Shown here piece by piece: positions 8,206-16,895 of a stretch of 64,000 nucleotides of DNA. Position numbers and translations under genes: made by a program. The notes beneath the pieces were generated by a model. It was given only the letters and a program-made list of their open reading frames with translations, was not told the DNA's origin and did not search any database. This DNA is from Bacillota bacterium (GTDB taxonomy: Bacteria; Bacillota; Clostridia; Christensenellales; CAG-138), in contig JAEXEN010000018.1 in NCBI GenBank assembly GCA_023400985.1, forward strand, positions 1-64,000. Reading direction: 5' to 3'. Within the stretch, counting starts at the first letter, position 1. The number at the start of each line of letters is the position of its first letter.

Positions 8206-8814
8206 ATGATGAAAGCCAATGAGAACAATTCCGTATGCGTATGCGGCGTGGTCTGTGAGGATGCGGAATTCGACCACAGGCTCTATGGAGAGGCGTTTTA
8301 TTCGATAAAGCTCAACGTTTTAAGATTGAGCGGCGTTGCGGATATTCTGCCCGTCACCATCCCAAATCGCGTTTGCCCGCGGATGCCGGAGGTCGGCGAA
8401 CAGATACGCATCTACGGACAGCTCCGCTCGTACAACAAGCGAGCGGAAAACGGCAATAGGCTTGTGATCACGGTGTTTGCGCGCGTGACGGAAACGGCGG
8501 AGGGCGAGGCGCACCAAAACGAGGTGGATCTTTCGGGCTTTTTGTGCAAGCCCGTAATGTTTCGCACAACGCCTTTTATGCGGGAGATCAGCGATATTTT
8601 GCTCGCCGTGAATCGCTCGTACAATAAGTCCGACTACCTCCCCTGCATCGCATGGGGGAGGAACGCACATTTTGCCAAGGATATTCCCGTAGGCGCAAGG
8701 CTCCATGTTCTTGGCAGGCTGCAAAGCCGCATTTATCAAAAATCGCTCGAGGACGGCAGCATCGCGGAGCGAACTGCCTATGAGGTATCCTGCTCCTGCA
8801 TCGAAACGGTATAA
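8206..8814 (+). CDS. Single-stranded DNA-binding-like protein with two OB folds
   Basis: A 202-residue cytoplasmic protein that reads as two SSB-type OB domains in one chain. Residues about 8-95 contain YGEAFYSIKLNVLRLSG and GQLRSYN; residues about 105-200 repeat the pattern with DYLPCIAWGRNAHFAKD and GRLQSRIYQK. This is an SSB paralogue seen in Clostridia, not the replicative SSB: the C terminus ends VSCSCIETV and lacks the acidic DDDIPF-type tail that recruits partner enzymes. It lies 55 bases behind the topoisomerase genes and just before the FAH gene. A role in DNA maintenance is inferred from family only. Confidence 0.7.
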   Translation: MMKANENNSVCVCGVVCEDAEFDHRLYGEAFYSIKLNVLRLSGVADILPVTIPNRVCPRMPEVGEQIRIYGQLRSYNKRAENGNRLVITVFARVTETAEGEAHQNEVDLSGFLCKPVMFRTTPFMREISDILLAVNRSYNKSDYLPCIAWGRNAHFAKDIPVGARLHVLGRLQSRIYQKSLEDGSIAERTAYEVSCSCIETV

Positions 8815-8831
8815 TTTTGGGAGGTATGCTT

Positions 8832-9584
8832 ATGCGGTTTGTTCGCGCCTTGCACGGCAATACGGTCTTTTACGCGGTTCTGAGGGAGGACAAGCTCCTT
8901 CGCCTTACGGGGGTTCCGTTTGAAAAGATCGTTTACGACGGCAGGGAATATTCGCTTTCAGAGGTCAGGCTTTTGCATCCGTGCGAGCCCACGAAATTTG
9001 TCTGCGTCGGCAAGAATTACTATGAGCACGCGGAGGAAATGAAGGAAGGTCATCCGGTGGAGCCGCTTTTGTTTTTGAAGCCCTCCACATGCGCGGTGGG
9101 AAACGGCGACGACGTAATTTACCCGGGCATCAGCCATCGCCTCGACTATGAGGGCGAGCTCGCCGTGGTAATAGGCAAACGCGCGCATGAGGTGGAGTTA
9201 GGGCACACAAAAGAGTACATTTTCGGCTATACCTGCTCTAACGACGTGACCGCGCGCGACATACAAAAAAGCGATCCGCAATGGACGCGCGGTAAAAGTT
9301 TCGATACCTTATGCCCGTTCGGACCGTGGATCGAGACAGAGCTCGACGCACAGAATGTGAACATTACAACGCGCGTCAACGGGGCGATAAAGCAAGACTC
9401 CAATACCTCCATGATGACGCACAGCATCGACGTGCTTATCTCCTACATGAGCGCGTGCATGACGCTTCTGCCCGGCGACGTGATTCTGACGGGCACGCCC
9501 GGAGGCATAGGATCCATGCAGCGCGGCGATACGGTGGAGGTGGAGATCGCGGGCATCGGCGTTTTAAGAAACAGAATCGTTTGA
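8832..9584 (+). CDS. Fumarylacetoacetate hydrolase family protein
   Basis: A 250-residue enzyme of the FAH superfamily, which cleaves or hydrates beta-keto acids at a divalent metal. The short N-terminal domain is followed by the catalytic fold: VCVGKNYYEHAEE, DYEGELAVVIGK with metal-binding acidic residues, CSNDVTARDIQ, and GDVILTGTPGGIG near the C terminus. The substrate is not determinable; bacterial members include oxaloacetate decarboxylases, acylpyruvases and 2-hydroxyhepta-dienedioate isomerases. ATG 8832 has GGGAGG 7 bases upstream; ATG 8826 is too close to that site. It is 17 bases after the SSB-like gene and 14 before rqcH. Confidence 0.85.
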   Translation: MRFVRALHGNTVFYAVLREDKLLRLTGVPFEKIVYDGREYSLSEVRLLHPCEPTKFVCVGKNYYEHAEEMKEGHPVEPLLFLKPSTCAVGNGDDVIYPGISHRLDYEGELAVVIGKRAHEVELGHTKEYIFGYTCSNDVTARDIQKSDPQWTRGKSFDTLCPFGPWIETELDAQNVNITTRVNGAIKQDSNTSMMTHSIDVLISYMSACMTLLPGDVILTGTPGGIGSMQRGDTVEVEIAGIGVLRNRIV

Positions 9585-9598
9585 GGAACTAAACAATT

Positions 9599-11338
9599 AT
9601 GGCAATGGACGGGCTGAACCTGTGCGCGTCTGCGGCGGAGATACGCGCGGCGCTCACGGGCGGAAAGATCGATAAAATTTACCAGCCGGAAAAAGACGAG
9701 CTTTTGTTGCATGTCCGCGCGGGCGGCGAAAACCATAAACTTTTGCTCTCGGCTTCCGCTGCGCATGGACGCGCGCAGCTCACGAATGCAAAACGCGTCA
9801 ATCCGGTTGATGCGCCCATGTTTTGCATGCTTCTCCGGCGGCGCATTTTAAGCGGCCGCATCATCGCCGTGGAACAGCCGGATCTCGACAGGACGCTCAT
9901 ATTGCGCATCGAGGCGGAAAACGAGCTTGGCGATATGGAAACCTATGCGCTCGTATGCGAGATCATGGGGAAACACTCGAACATCATGCTGCTAAGCGGT
10001 GCAAACGTCATACTCGACGCAGTGCGCCACGTGGGCGCGGGGGTATCGAACGTCCGTTTCATTTTGCCGGGGCTCACTTATGCGCCCCCGCCCGCGCAGG
10101 ATAAGAGAAACCCGCTTTTTGCCGAGGAAAATGACTTTTATTTTATACTTCAAGGCGAGGGCAGGCTCGATAAGGCGCTGTCGAATGCATTCTTCGGCCT
10201 TTCGCCCGCCATGGCGCAAAGCCTCGCTTTTTGCACGGTGGATCATAACGATCTGAGCGCATTGACCGGCGCACAGAGAAAAGAGCTTGCCGCAGCGCTC
10301 AAGGCGTTTTACGCGAAGCTTGCTTTAGGAAGATTCGAGCCCTGCGTGGCGCTCAACGAATATCTGGAGCCTGTGGGCGTGTATCCGTTTGTGCCCAATG
10401 GAATAGCCTCTCGGCGTGAGGAAACGCTCGGCGCGGCGCTCGACTCCTATTACGAACAGCTCGATACCGCGGAACGTATCGCGCGGCGCAGCGCCTCCGT
10501 CCGCAAAATTTTGCAGAACAACGTGGCGCGCGTGGAAAAAAAGCTGTCGCTCTACAATAACGCGATCGATTCAGCGGAGGAAACGGAAAAACTGCGCCTC
10601 TTCGGGGAGCTCATCACGGCCAATCTGCACGCCATCAAAAAAGGCGTGCCGGAAGCGGTGCTTTTGAATTATTATGAGGACCCGCCGCAAACGGTACTCG
10701 TAATGCTTGACGTGAAATATTCGCCGTCGGACAATGCGCAGCGCTATTTTAAGAAATATCAAAAAGCGAAAGCCGCACGCGAAATGGCGGTCAAGCAGCG
10801 CGAACAGGCGCTCGGGGAGCTTTCTTATCTGGAAGGCCAACTCGACAACCTCGATAAATGCAGCGCCGATGCGGAACTCAATGAGCTTCACGAGGAGCTT
10901 GTGATGCTCGGCTATGTGAAGCGCGAAAAAACGCGTCAGAAGCCGCCAAAACTGCCGCCTTCCAAACCCGCGTGTTATATCGCCTCGGACGGCACGGAGA
11001 TCTATGTCGGCCGCAACAACACGCAAAACGACTATCTCACGCTGCGTTTCGCTTCCGGGGAGGATTTTTGGCTTCATGTGAAAGACGTCCCTGGATCGCA
11101 CGTCATTGTAAAAAGCGGCGGGGAACCGGGCAAAAAAACGCTTTATGAGGCTGCGCTTTTAGCGGCGTATTTCAGCAAAGCGCGCAACGGAACCAACGTC
11201 GCGGTAGACTACACGCCGCGCAAGTACGTTAAGAAACCCTCCGGCGCAAAGCCCGGTATGGTGATTTATACCACCAACAAAACGGCTTATGTGACGCCGG
11301 ACCAGGCTGAGGTAAAGCGCATCGCGCAAAAACGATAA
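9599..11338 (+). CDS. rqcH: RqcH, ribosome quality control protein (NFACT family)
   Basis: A 579-residue homologue of eukaryotic NEMF/Rqc2, called fibronectin-binding protein A in older annotations. In Bacillota RqcH binds stalled 50S subunits and adds C-terminal alanine tails for degradation. The NFACT-N domain starts MDGLNLCASAAEI, a long charged coiled coil covers about residues 290-435, and NFACT-R near 455-560 contains DFWLHVKDVPGSHVIVKSGG. The ending YTPRKYVKKPSGAKPGMV is typical of the family. Length is normal. It closes the topoisomerase-SSB-FAH run. Confidence 0.9.
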   Translation: MAMDGLNLCASAAEIRAALTGGKIDKIYQPEKDELLLHVRAGGENHKLLLSASAAHGRAQLTNAKRVNPVDAPMFCMLLRRRILSGRIIAVEQPDLDRTLILRIEAENELGDMETYALVCEIMGKHSNIMLLSGANVILDAVRHVGAGVSNVRFILPGLTYAPPPAQDKRNPLFAEENDFYFILQGEGRLDKALSNAFFGLSPAMAQSLAFCTVDHNDLSALTGAQRKELAAALKAFYAKLALGRFEPCVALNEYLEPVGVYPFVPNGIASRREETLGAALDSYYEQLDTAERIARRSASVRKILQNNVARVEKKLSLYNNAIDSAEETEKLRLFGELITANLHAIKKGVPEAVLLNYYEDPPQTVLVMLDVKYSPSDNAQRYFKKYQKAKAAREMAVKQREQALGELSYLEGQLDNLDKCSADAELNELHEELVMLGYVKREKTRQKPPKLPPSKPACYIASDGTEIYVGRNNTQNDYLTLRFASGEDFWLHVKDVPGSHVIVKSGGEPGKKTLYEAALLAAYFSKARNGTNVAVDYTPRKYVKKPSGAKPGMVIYTTNKTAYVTPDQAEVKRIAQKR

Positions 11339-11449
11339 TACCTGCTTTTAAAAGCGTGCGTTATGCGCCCAGAATCGGCTGAAAACGGCGGTATGTTTGA
11401 GCAAATTGCCGAATATCCATATACAAAAACCCCGAATGGAGGATTTTGT

Positions 11450-12400
11450 ATGCGGAGCAGATCGATTTGCCTCATCGTATGCATGCTGCTCCTGTGCTCT
11501 TTCTTAGCCGGCTGCAAGCAGGAGGCGCAGGGCGTTTACGAGGATGAGCTTTCAAGCGAAGCGGGCTATAGGCGCACGATGCTGTATTATCTGAGCGACG
11601 AAGGTTTCGTGGTGCCGGTGATGAAGCTGATTCCGTGGGAGGAGGGGATCGGCAAGGCGGCCCTGAGCTACCTTGTGGATCAAAACGGCAACTATGAAAG
11701 CGCTTCCGCGCTCGGCCTCAGCACGGTGCTGCCTGCGGGCACGACCTATACGCTCCGCATAGGCGACGATAAATGCGCCACACTCGACCTAAACGGGCTA
11801 AGCGACATGGGTTCCGCCGAAAAAGAACAGGCAATGGTGATCTCGGTGGTGAACACACTTGCGGAGTTCGGTTCCATCGATACCGTGCGCATCACCGTAA
11901 ACGGCAAAAGCATAAAATCGCTGCCGAACGGCACGAATATTTCGGGTGAAATGAGCCCGTTCCCGCTGAACATGGAGGAGCCGGACGCGCAGGTTATCAC
12001 GGACAGCGCGTATCTCATGACGCTTTATTATCCCAATGTCTCGGGAAGCCTCAACGTGCCTGTTACGCGGCTTACGAACATCGAACCCACCCTCGAAAGC
12101 GCCGTGCGCGAGCTCATGGCCGGGCCGAAGTTTGAAGGGCTTATCAACGCCTTTCCCGAGGGCACGGAAATGCTTGGGCTCTCCTATGCCGACGGCGCGG
12201 CGGTCGTCAACTTCAGCGACGAGTTCAAACAGGTGGAACTTATCGACGGGCTTCTACAGGCCGCCTATGATACGTTGTATCTGACGCTTGCCGAAATACA
12301 GCCCATCTCCATGCTCGAAGTGTATGTGGACGGAGAACCCTACGACGCGCTCGCGGAGCAGACTTCGGCGCCGCTTTACGCGAATGAATACGGCCAATAA
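11450..12400 (+). CDS. Lipoprotein with two GerMN domains
   Basis: A 316-residue exported lipoprotein. The signal peptide ends in the lipobox LAGC (Cys22). Two GerMN domains follow, at about residues 55-165 and 190-300, each ending in a VNGK/VDGE-type strand. GerMN is the fold of GerM, a sporulation and germination protein also found in LpqB-like proteins, and is thought to bind partners at the envelope. Whether this organism sporulates cannot be told here. The start is set by GGAGG 7 bases upstream; an upstream in-frame ATG at 11363 would hide the signal peptide. It precedes rdgB by 31 bases. Confidence 0.85.
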   Translation: MRSRSICLIVCMLLLCSFLAGCKQEAQGVYEDELSSEAGYRRTMLYYLSDEGFVVPVMKLIPWEEGIGKAALSYLVDQNGNYESASALGLSTVLPAGTTYTLRIGDDKCATLDLNGLSDMGSAEKEQAMVISVVNTLAEFGSIDTVRITVNGKSIKSLPNGTNISGEMSPFPLNMEEPDAQVITDSAYLMTLYYPNVSGSLNVPVTRLTNIEPTLESAVRELMAGPKFEGLINAFPEGTEMLGLSYADGAAVVNFSDEFKQVELIDGLLQAAYDTLYLTLAEIQPISMLEVYVDGEPYDALAEQTSAPLYANEYGQ

Positions 12401-12431
12401 ATAAATGAAAGGTTTCTACAAAGGAGAAAAC

Positions 12432-13028
12432 ATGAAGCTCATTATCGCTTCCAACAACGCGCATAAGGTCGCGGAAATCAAGGCGATCCTTGCGCCCTAC
12501 TTTGACAACATCTGTTCCCTCAAAGACGCCAACATCGACATCGACGTGGTGGAAGACGGCAAGACCTTCGCGGAAAACGCCCTGAAAAAGGCGCGCGAGG
12601 TACTTGCCGTTTCCGATGCGGACGCCGCGCTTTCCGACGACAGCGGCCTCGAGGTGGACGCGCTTTTTGGCGCTCCCGGGGTATATAGCGCCCGCTATGC
12701 GGGGGAAGGCCACGACGACGCGGCCAATAACAAAAAGCTTTTGAAGGACATGCGCAATGTGCCCATGGACAAGCGTACCTGCCGCTTTGTGAGTGCGGTC
12801 GCGCTCGTAAGGCATGTAGGCGAGCCCGTCATGGCCATCGGCACGGTAGAGGGAAAGCTTTTATTTGCACCGCACGGCAGCAACGGCTTCGGCTATGACC
12901 CGCTGTTTTTTTACGAGCCGGAGGGAAAGACCTTCGCGGAGCTCTCCGCCGAAAAGAAGAACGAAATCAGCCATCGTGCGCGCGCGTTAAACGCACTGCG
13001 CGAAAATTTGGAGCGCGAGGGCAAATGA
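12432..13028 (+). CDS. rdgB: XTP/dITP pyrophosphatase (RdgB/HAM1 family)
   Basis: A 198-residue house-cleaning enzyme that hydrolyses non-canonical purine triphosphates (XTP, dITP, ITP) to monophosphates, keeping them out of DNA. It carries ASNNAHKVAEIK at the N terminus, FAENALKKAR, LSDDSGLEVDALFGAPGVYSAR spread over the active site, the GFGYDPLF signature and EKNEISHRARAL-type ending. Length is normal. AAAGGAG lies upstream of ATG 12432. Its stop overlaps the start of the YfcE-type phosphatase by 4 bases, a common pairing in Bacillota. Confidence 0.93.
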   Translation: MKLIIASNNAHKVAEIKAILAPYFDNICSLKDANIDIDVVEDGKTFAENALKKAREVLAVSDADAALSDDSGLEVDALFGAPGVYSARYAGEGHDDAANNKKLLKDMRNVPMDKRTCRFVSAVALVRHVGEPVMAIGTVEGKLLFAPHGSNGFGYDPLFFYEPEGKTFAELSAEKKNEISHRARALNALRENLEREGK

Positions 13029-13492
13029 ACGTAGGCGTTATTTCAGACACGCATGGGAGCGATCATGCGGTGAAGCGCGCGCTTAACGCCCTTCCGGGCA
13101 TGGACGCGTGGATACATCTCGGCGACTACGCCTCCGACAGCCGAGCTTTAAGCGCCGCAAACGTACCCGTATATGCCGTACGCGGCAACTGCGACTTTGA
13201 TGCCCGCGCGGAAACGGAGCGCGTGATAACGCTTGGCGGCGCACGGCTGTTTTTAACGCACGGCCATAAATACGGCGTCAAACAGAACCTCGGCACGGTA
13301 TTCCACCGTGCCGAAGAGCTCATGTGCCTTGCTGTGCTGTTCGGGCATACGCATTTGCCTACCGTGGAGGCGTGGGGGAACATACTGGGCATAAACCCGG
13401 GGAGCGCCGCGCTGCCGCAGAGAGGCAGGCCCTCCGTCGCGAAACTCACCATAGAGAAAGGCGACGTGAACGCGAGGATCGTACTTATATAA
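13025..13492 (+). CDS. YfcE/MJ0936-type metallophosphoesterase
   Basis: A 155-residue calcineurin-like phosphodiesterase with the full two-metal set: SDTHGS near residue 7, HLGDYAS, VRGNCD, THGHKYG and FGHTHLP. Characterised relatives hydrolyse phosphodiester model substrates; the physiological substrate is unknown. It overlaps rdgB by ATGA, so it is translationally coupled to it. Last gene of the operon, converging with the ABC permease gene 3 bases later. Confidence 0.9.
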   Translation: MNVGVISDTHGSDHAVKRALNALPGMDAWIHLGDYASDSRALSAANVPVYAVRGNCDFDARAETERVITLGGARLFLTHGHKYGVKQNLGTVFHRAEELMCLAVLFGHTHLPTVEAWGNILGINPGSAALPQRGRPSVAKLTIEKGDVNARIVLI

Positions 13493-13495
13493 ATA

Positions 13496-14314
13496 TTATC
13501 CGTGCGTCCGCCATTGCACCAATTTTTTCTCCGCGTATGCGACTCCGTAATACATGAGCGCCGCAAGTACGCATAAAACCACAATGCTTGCCATCACGAG
13601 ATCGAGCTTGAACACCTGCCCGCCGTACACGATGAGGTAGCCCAAGCCCGCTCTGGAAACAAGGTATTCACCAACGATCACGCCCACCCAGCTCATGCCG
13701 ACGCTTATTTTGAGCGCACTTATGATGGTGGGAACGGACGCGGGAAGCACCACCATCGTAAGTATCTGAAGTTTCGATGCGCCCAAGGTGCGCATCAAAA
13801 GCTGCTTTTCCTCGCTGATCTCGTTAAATCCCGCAAGCACGCTCATGATGGTGACAACAAACGATATAAAAAGCCCCATCGCGATAATACTCTTGACGCC
13901 CGAGCCGAACCATACGATGAGGATGGGACCGAGCGCGATTTTGGGGAGGGCGTTCAATATCACGAGGTAGGGGTCGAGAATGCGCGAAAGCGTTTTGCTC
14001 CACCAAAGAAGAATGGCGATAAGCGTGCCGATAAGCGTACCCAATAAAAACCCAACCACCGTTTCAAAGAGCGTTATCCCGATGTGCATGAAAAGATCGC
14101 CGCTCAAATAGAGCCTCGCGATGGTGGCGGCCACGCGGGACGGCGAGCTTGATATAAACGGGTCGATGAGCCCCGTTTGCGCAGCTAACTCCCACACCGC
14201 CAGCAGCAATATTAAAATTGCATAGCGCGTGAAGGTAACGAATCGGTTCTTATCTTTTATCCCATTGAGATACGCATTGTGTTCCTTTGAGATGTTATCG
14301 GCCATTTGCTTCAC
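13496..14314 (-). CDS. ABC transporter permease (SsuC/TauC/ThiX-like)
   Basis: A 272-residue inner-membrane permease with about six hydrophobic helices and the EAA loop in the segment LMRTLGASKLQILTMVVLPA. It belongs to the BPD-type family that imports sulfonates, taurine, nitrate or thiamine precursors; the substrate is not decided by the permease. It follows its ATPase gene and overlaps it by 20 bases. GTG 14314 is preferred because AAGGAG is 10 bases upstream; ATG 14305 is the alternative. No solute-binding protein gene lies next to the pair. Confidence 0.88.
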   Translation of the reverse strand: MKQMADNISKEHNAYLNGIKDKNRFVTFTRYAILILLLAVWELAAQTGLIDPFISSSPSRVAATIARLYLSGDLFMHIGITLFETVVGFLLGTLIGTLIAILLWWSKTLSRILDPYLVILNALPKIALGPILIVWFGSGVKSIIAMGLFISFVVTIMSVLAGFNEISEEKQLLMRTLGASKLQILTMVVLPASVPTIISALKISVGMSWVGVIVGEYLVSRAGLGYLIVYGGQVFKLDLVMASIVVLCVLAALMYYGVAYAEKKLVQWRTHG

Positions 14315-15050
14315 CGTTATCGAGCTCCTTCCAGATGCGGTCGAAATATTCCTTGAATTCCGGCGCGTTCCTGCGGGCGATCGGTTCCGGCTTCGCCGTG
14401 AGCGTAACGGTGTACTCGCTTTTTATGCGGGCAGGCCGCGCGGTGAGCACCAGTATCCTGTCGCTCATGGAGATGGCCTCCGCGATGTCGTGCGTCACGA
14501 GGATGGCCGTCTTTTTTTCTTTTTTGATAATGCCGTGTATCTCGTTGGACGCTTTAAGCCGCGTTATGTAATCGAGCGAGGAAAAAGGCTCGTCGAGAAG
14601 CAGCAGATCGGGTGAAAAGGCGAGCGTGCGGATAAGCGCTACTTTTTGGCGCATGCCCCCCGATAGCTGGCGCGGGTAATTATATCGGAACTCGCTTAAG
14701 CCGTAGGTATCCAAAAGCGCGATAGCGTGCGCCTTCGTATCCGCGTTCAGCATGCCCTTCACCTGCAGGCCGAGGAGCACGTTTCCTTCGATGCTTCGCC
14801 AATCAAGCAAATGATCGTGCTGCAGCATGTAGCCCGCCGCATTGCCATAGTTGCGTATTTCACCGCCGGAGGGCGGCATGAGCCCCGCGATCAAGGAGAG
14901 TATGCTCGTTTTTCCGCAGCCGGAAGGACCCACGATAGATACGAATTCGCCTTCGCATACCTGAAAGCTTACATTCGAGATCGCCTCCGTTTCGCCGGAA
15001 GGGTCATGGTAGGTGAGGCGGATATTTTTCGCCTCGACGATAACATTCAT
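14295..15050 (-). CDS. ABC transporter ATP-binding protein (SsuB/TauB-like)
   Basis: The 251-residue ATPase partner of the permease. It has Walker A GPSGCGKTS (about residues 42-50), a Q-loop (GYMLQHDHLLDW), the signature LSGGMRQK, Walker B LLLLDEPFSSLD and the switch histidine in LVTHDIAEA. The QHDHLLDW and SMSDRILVL segments fit the nitrate/sulfonate/thiamine-precursor importers. The start is fixed by GGAGGCAGGAA before ATG 15050. First gene of a two-gene minus-strand operon; the missing binding protein must be encoded elsewhere or be lost. Confidence 0.9.
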   Translation of the reverse strand: MNVIVEAKNIRLTYHDPSGETEAISNVSFQVCEGEFVSIVGPSGCGKTSILSLIAGLMPPSGGEIRNYGNAAGYMLQHDHLLDWRSIEGNVLLGLQVKGMLNADTKAHAIALLDTYGLSEFRYNYPRQLSGGMRQKVALIRTLAFSPDLLLLDEPFSSLDYITRLKASNEIHGIIKKEKKTAILVTHDIAEAISMSDRILVLTARPARIKSEYTVTLTAKPEPIARRNAPEFKEYFDRIWKELDNGEANGR

Positions 15051-15145
15051 TTCCTGCCTCCAAAGTTCAAAAAAAGAAAACGCCGTATATATCACAATGT
15101 ATTCCGTATCACGAAATGGCGTGAACGCGCTAAATGCGCCCCGCG

Positions 15146-15151
15146 TATAAT
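15146..15151 (+). promoter_or_regulatory. -10 element before the small membrane protein
   Basis: A TATAAT hexamer 26 bases before the TTG start of the small protein. The -35 is poor (TGAACG with an 18-base spacer), so this is a weak or activated promoter if it is used. Confidence 0.4.
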
Positions 15152-15177
15152 GGAATAGGTAGGAAGGGGCGATCGAT

Positions 15178-15366
15178 TTGGTACAGAGAAGGCCATCCAC
15201 CATTTATATAAACAAGCGCTGCGTCAGGCGCGGGCCGTTTCGCAACGGACTTGTGTTTTTTATTACGCTTTTATTGCTGCTGTGCTGCGGGGTAGAATTT
15301 CTGCTGTCGCTTTTGCTTTCGGGTGCGACCGTGGTCGTATTCGCGGTAGTCATCAAGCGGTACTGA
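15178..15366 (+). CDS. Small single-span membrane protein
   Basis: A 62-residue protein with a basic N terminus (QRRPS, KRCVRRG) and a long hydrophobic stretch from about residue 25 to 57 that spans the membrane once or forms a hairpin. No family is recognised. Support comes from AGGAAGGGG ahead of the TTG start, an upstream TATAAT and a strong terminator 19 bases after the stop. It stands alone between the divergent ABC operon and rpmB. It could be an envelope stress or toxin-like peptide, but nothing shows this. Confidence 0.5.
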   Translation: MVQRRPSTIYINKRCVRRGPFRNGLVFFITLLLLLCCGVEFLLSLLLSGATVVVFAVVIKRY

Positions 15367-15384
15367 GCCGAATTCTATGTACGT

Positions 15385-15414
15385 AAAAAGCCAACGCGGA
15401 TGCGTTGGCTTTTT
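15385..15414. terminator. Bidirectional terminator
   Basis: AAAAAGCCAACGC and GCGTTGGCTTTTT form a perfect 13-bp stem with a GGAT loop. It serves the small membrane protein on the plus strand and rpmB on the minus strand, whose stop is 20 bases away. Confidence 0.9.
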
Positions 15415-15434
15415 ATGCCGTTCTGAAATCTACA

Positions 15435-15623
15435 TTAGCCGCGTTGGACCTTACCGGAACGAAGGCAGCGCGTGCAAACATCCATCTTGCGCGGCGTGCC
15501 GTTAACTACAGCATTGACGCGCTGGATGTTGGGCGACCAGGTACGCTTGGTCTTCCTGTTGGAGTGACTCACCAAATTACCGGACATGACGCCCTTGTTG
15601 CATACTTCGCAAAACTTACCCAT
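15435..15623 (-). CDS. rpmB: 50S ribosomal protein L28
   Basis: The 62-residue large-subunit protein L28. It is the zinc-ribbon (C+) form, with Cys5/Cys8 and Cys50/Cys53 as two CxxC knuckles, so it probably binds structural zinc. The sequence HSNRKTKRTWSPNIQ is diagnostic for the family. GGAGG lies before the ATG, and a good promoter is at 15676-15704. Monocistronic, as is usual for rpmB in Clostridia. Confidence 0.97.
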   Translation of the reverse strand: MGKFCEVCNKGVMSGNLVSHSNRKTKRTWSPNIQRVNAVVNGTPRKMDVCTRCLRSGKVQRG

Positions 15624-15675
15624 GCTCTACACCTCCTTACCGATACAAGGCATACGGTTTCAATCAAACAAAAGT

Positions 15676-15704
15676 ATTCTACCATGCAGGCCATATCTTT
15701 GCAA
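15676..15704 (-). promoter_or_regulatory. Promoter of rpmB
   Basis: On the minus strand TTGCAA (15704-15699) and TAGAAT (15681-15676) are separated by 17 bases. The leader to the ATG at 15623 is about 45 bases. Confidence 0.7.
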
Positions 15705-15731
15705 GCAAAAATTACGTCTTTTGGCATGCGA

Positions 15732-16895
15732 TCACTTCTTTTGATATACGATTTCTCCGTTGATGATGGTATAGACGACCTTTGTGAAAACGTCCATGGG
15801 ATTGCCGTCAAAAATGGCGATATCCGCATCTTTTTGGGGTTCCAGACTACCCACCCTGTGTGAAACGCGGCAAATGCGCGCGGCGTTTATGGTGATTGCC
15901 TTGAGCGCCTCGTACTCGTTCAGGCCTTCGCGTGCGGCAAGCCCGGCACAAAGCGGCAGATACTGTATGCGCGTCACGGGGTGATCGGTGGTGATGGCGA
16001 CGAGCACGCCCGCCTTGTGCAAAATCCCTGCGGTCTTAAAATCGAGACTTTCCACCTCGGGTTTGGTGCGCGAGGCGAGCGAGGGCCCTACGATGGCAGG
16101 GAAGCCGCTTGCGGCGATCTCCTGCGGAATAAGATGCCCTTCCGTGCAGTGATCGAGCGTGGCGGAAAGCGAAAACTCCTTTGCGATGCGGATGGCGGTG
16201 AGAATGTCATCCGCACGGTGCACATGTGCTTTCAAGGGTATTTTCCCCTCGAAAAGCGGCATATAGCTTTCCATGCGAAAATCCGGCTCAAAAGCCTCTC
16301 CGTTTTTTTGCGCGTCATCGCGTTTTTTCTTATAGCCCTGTGCCAAAAAGAGCTCCTCGCGAAGCATCGAGGCGATGCTCATGCGCGTGGAGGGAAGATT
16401 GCCGTTTCCACCGTAATTTGTTTTTGGATTCTCGCCAAAGGCGATCTTCATGGCGGCGGGGAAAAGCACCGTCATGGGGTCCAGAGAGCGCCCTGTGAGT
16501 TTGATGAACGCGAATTGCCCGCCTACGACGTTGGAGCTGCCGGGGCCCACCATGGCAGAGGTAATGCCCGAGGCGACCGCGTTATGAAAGGCGGAATCCA
16601 TGGGGTTGATCGCGTCGATGGCACGAAGTGTGGGGGTAAGGGGGTTGCAGGTCTCGTTGCAGTCGTCGCCGGCGGAGCCTTTTTTTTCCTCCGTGATGCC
16701 GATGTGGCTGTGTGCGTCGATAAGCCCGGGCATCACGATAAGCCCGCCCGCATCGAGCACTTGCGCTTCACGCGCAAGACTAAGATCGATGCTTTCGCCT
16801 ACGGCCGCGATCTTTCCTCCGTCGATGAGCACGCTGCCGCGCTCATAATCGCGCCCGCTCATAGTTGCGATATACCCGTTTCGTATCAAAAGCAT
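15732..16895 (-). CDS. Amidohydrolase, imidazolonepropionase/prolidase-like
   Basis: A 387-residue metal-dependent hydrolase of the amidohydrolase superfamily. A small beta-sandwich at both ends (LLIRNGYIATM; DADIAIFDGNP) frames the barrel, whose metal ligands appear as DAHSH, KAHVHRADD, DHCTEGH and TTDHPV. Members act on dipeptides, imidazolones or related cyclic amides, and the substrate is not assignable. ATG 16895 gives the usual N terminus for the family; ATG 16922 would add nine residues and overlap the only nearby AAAGGA. It stands alone between rpmB and the Asn/Gln-repeat gene. Confidence 0.85.
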   Translation of the reverse strand: MLLIRNGYIATMSGRDYERGSVLIDGGKIAAVGESIDLSLAREAQVLDAGGLIVMPGLIDAHSHIGITEEKKGSAGDDCNETCNPLTPTLRAIDAINPMDSAFHNAVASGITSAMVGPGSSNVVGGQFAFIKLTGRSLDPMTVLFPAAMKIAFGENPKTNYGGNGNLPSTRMSIASMLREELFLAQGYKKKRDDAQKNGEAFEPDFRMESYMPLFEGKIPLKAHVHRADDILTAIRIAKEFSLSATLDHCTEGHLIPQEIAASGFPAIVGPSLASRTKPEVESLDFKTAGILHKAGVLVAITTDHPVTRIQYLPLCAGLAAREGLNEYEALKAITINAARICRVSHRVGSLEPQKDADIAIFDGNPMDVFTKVVYTIINGEIVYQKK

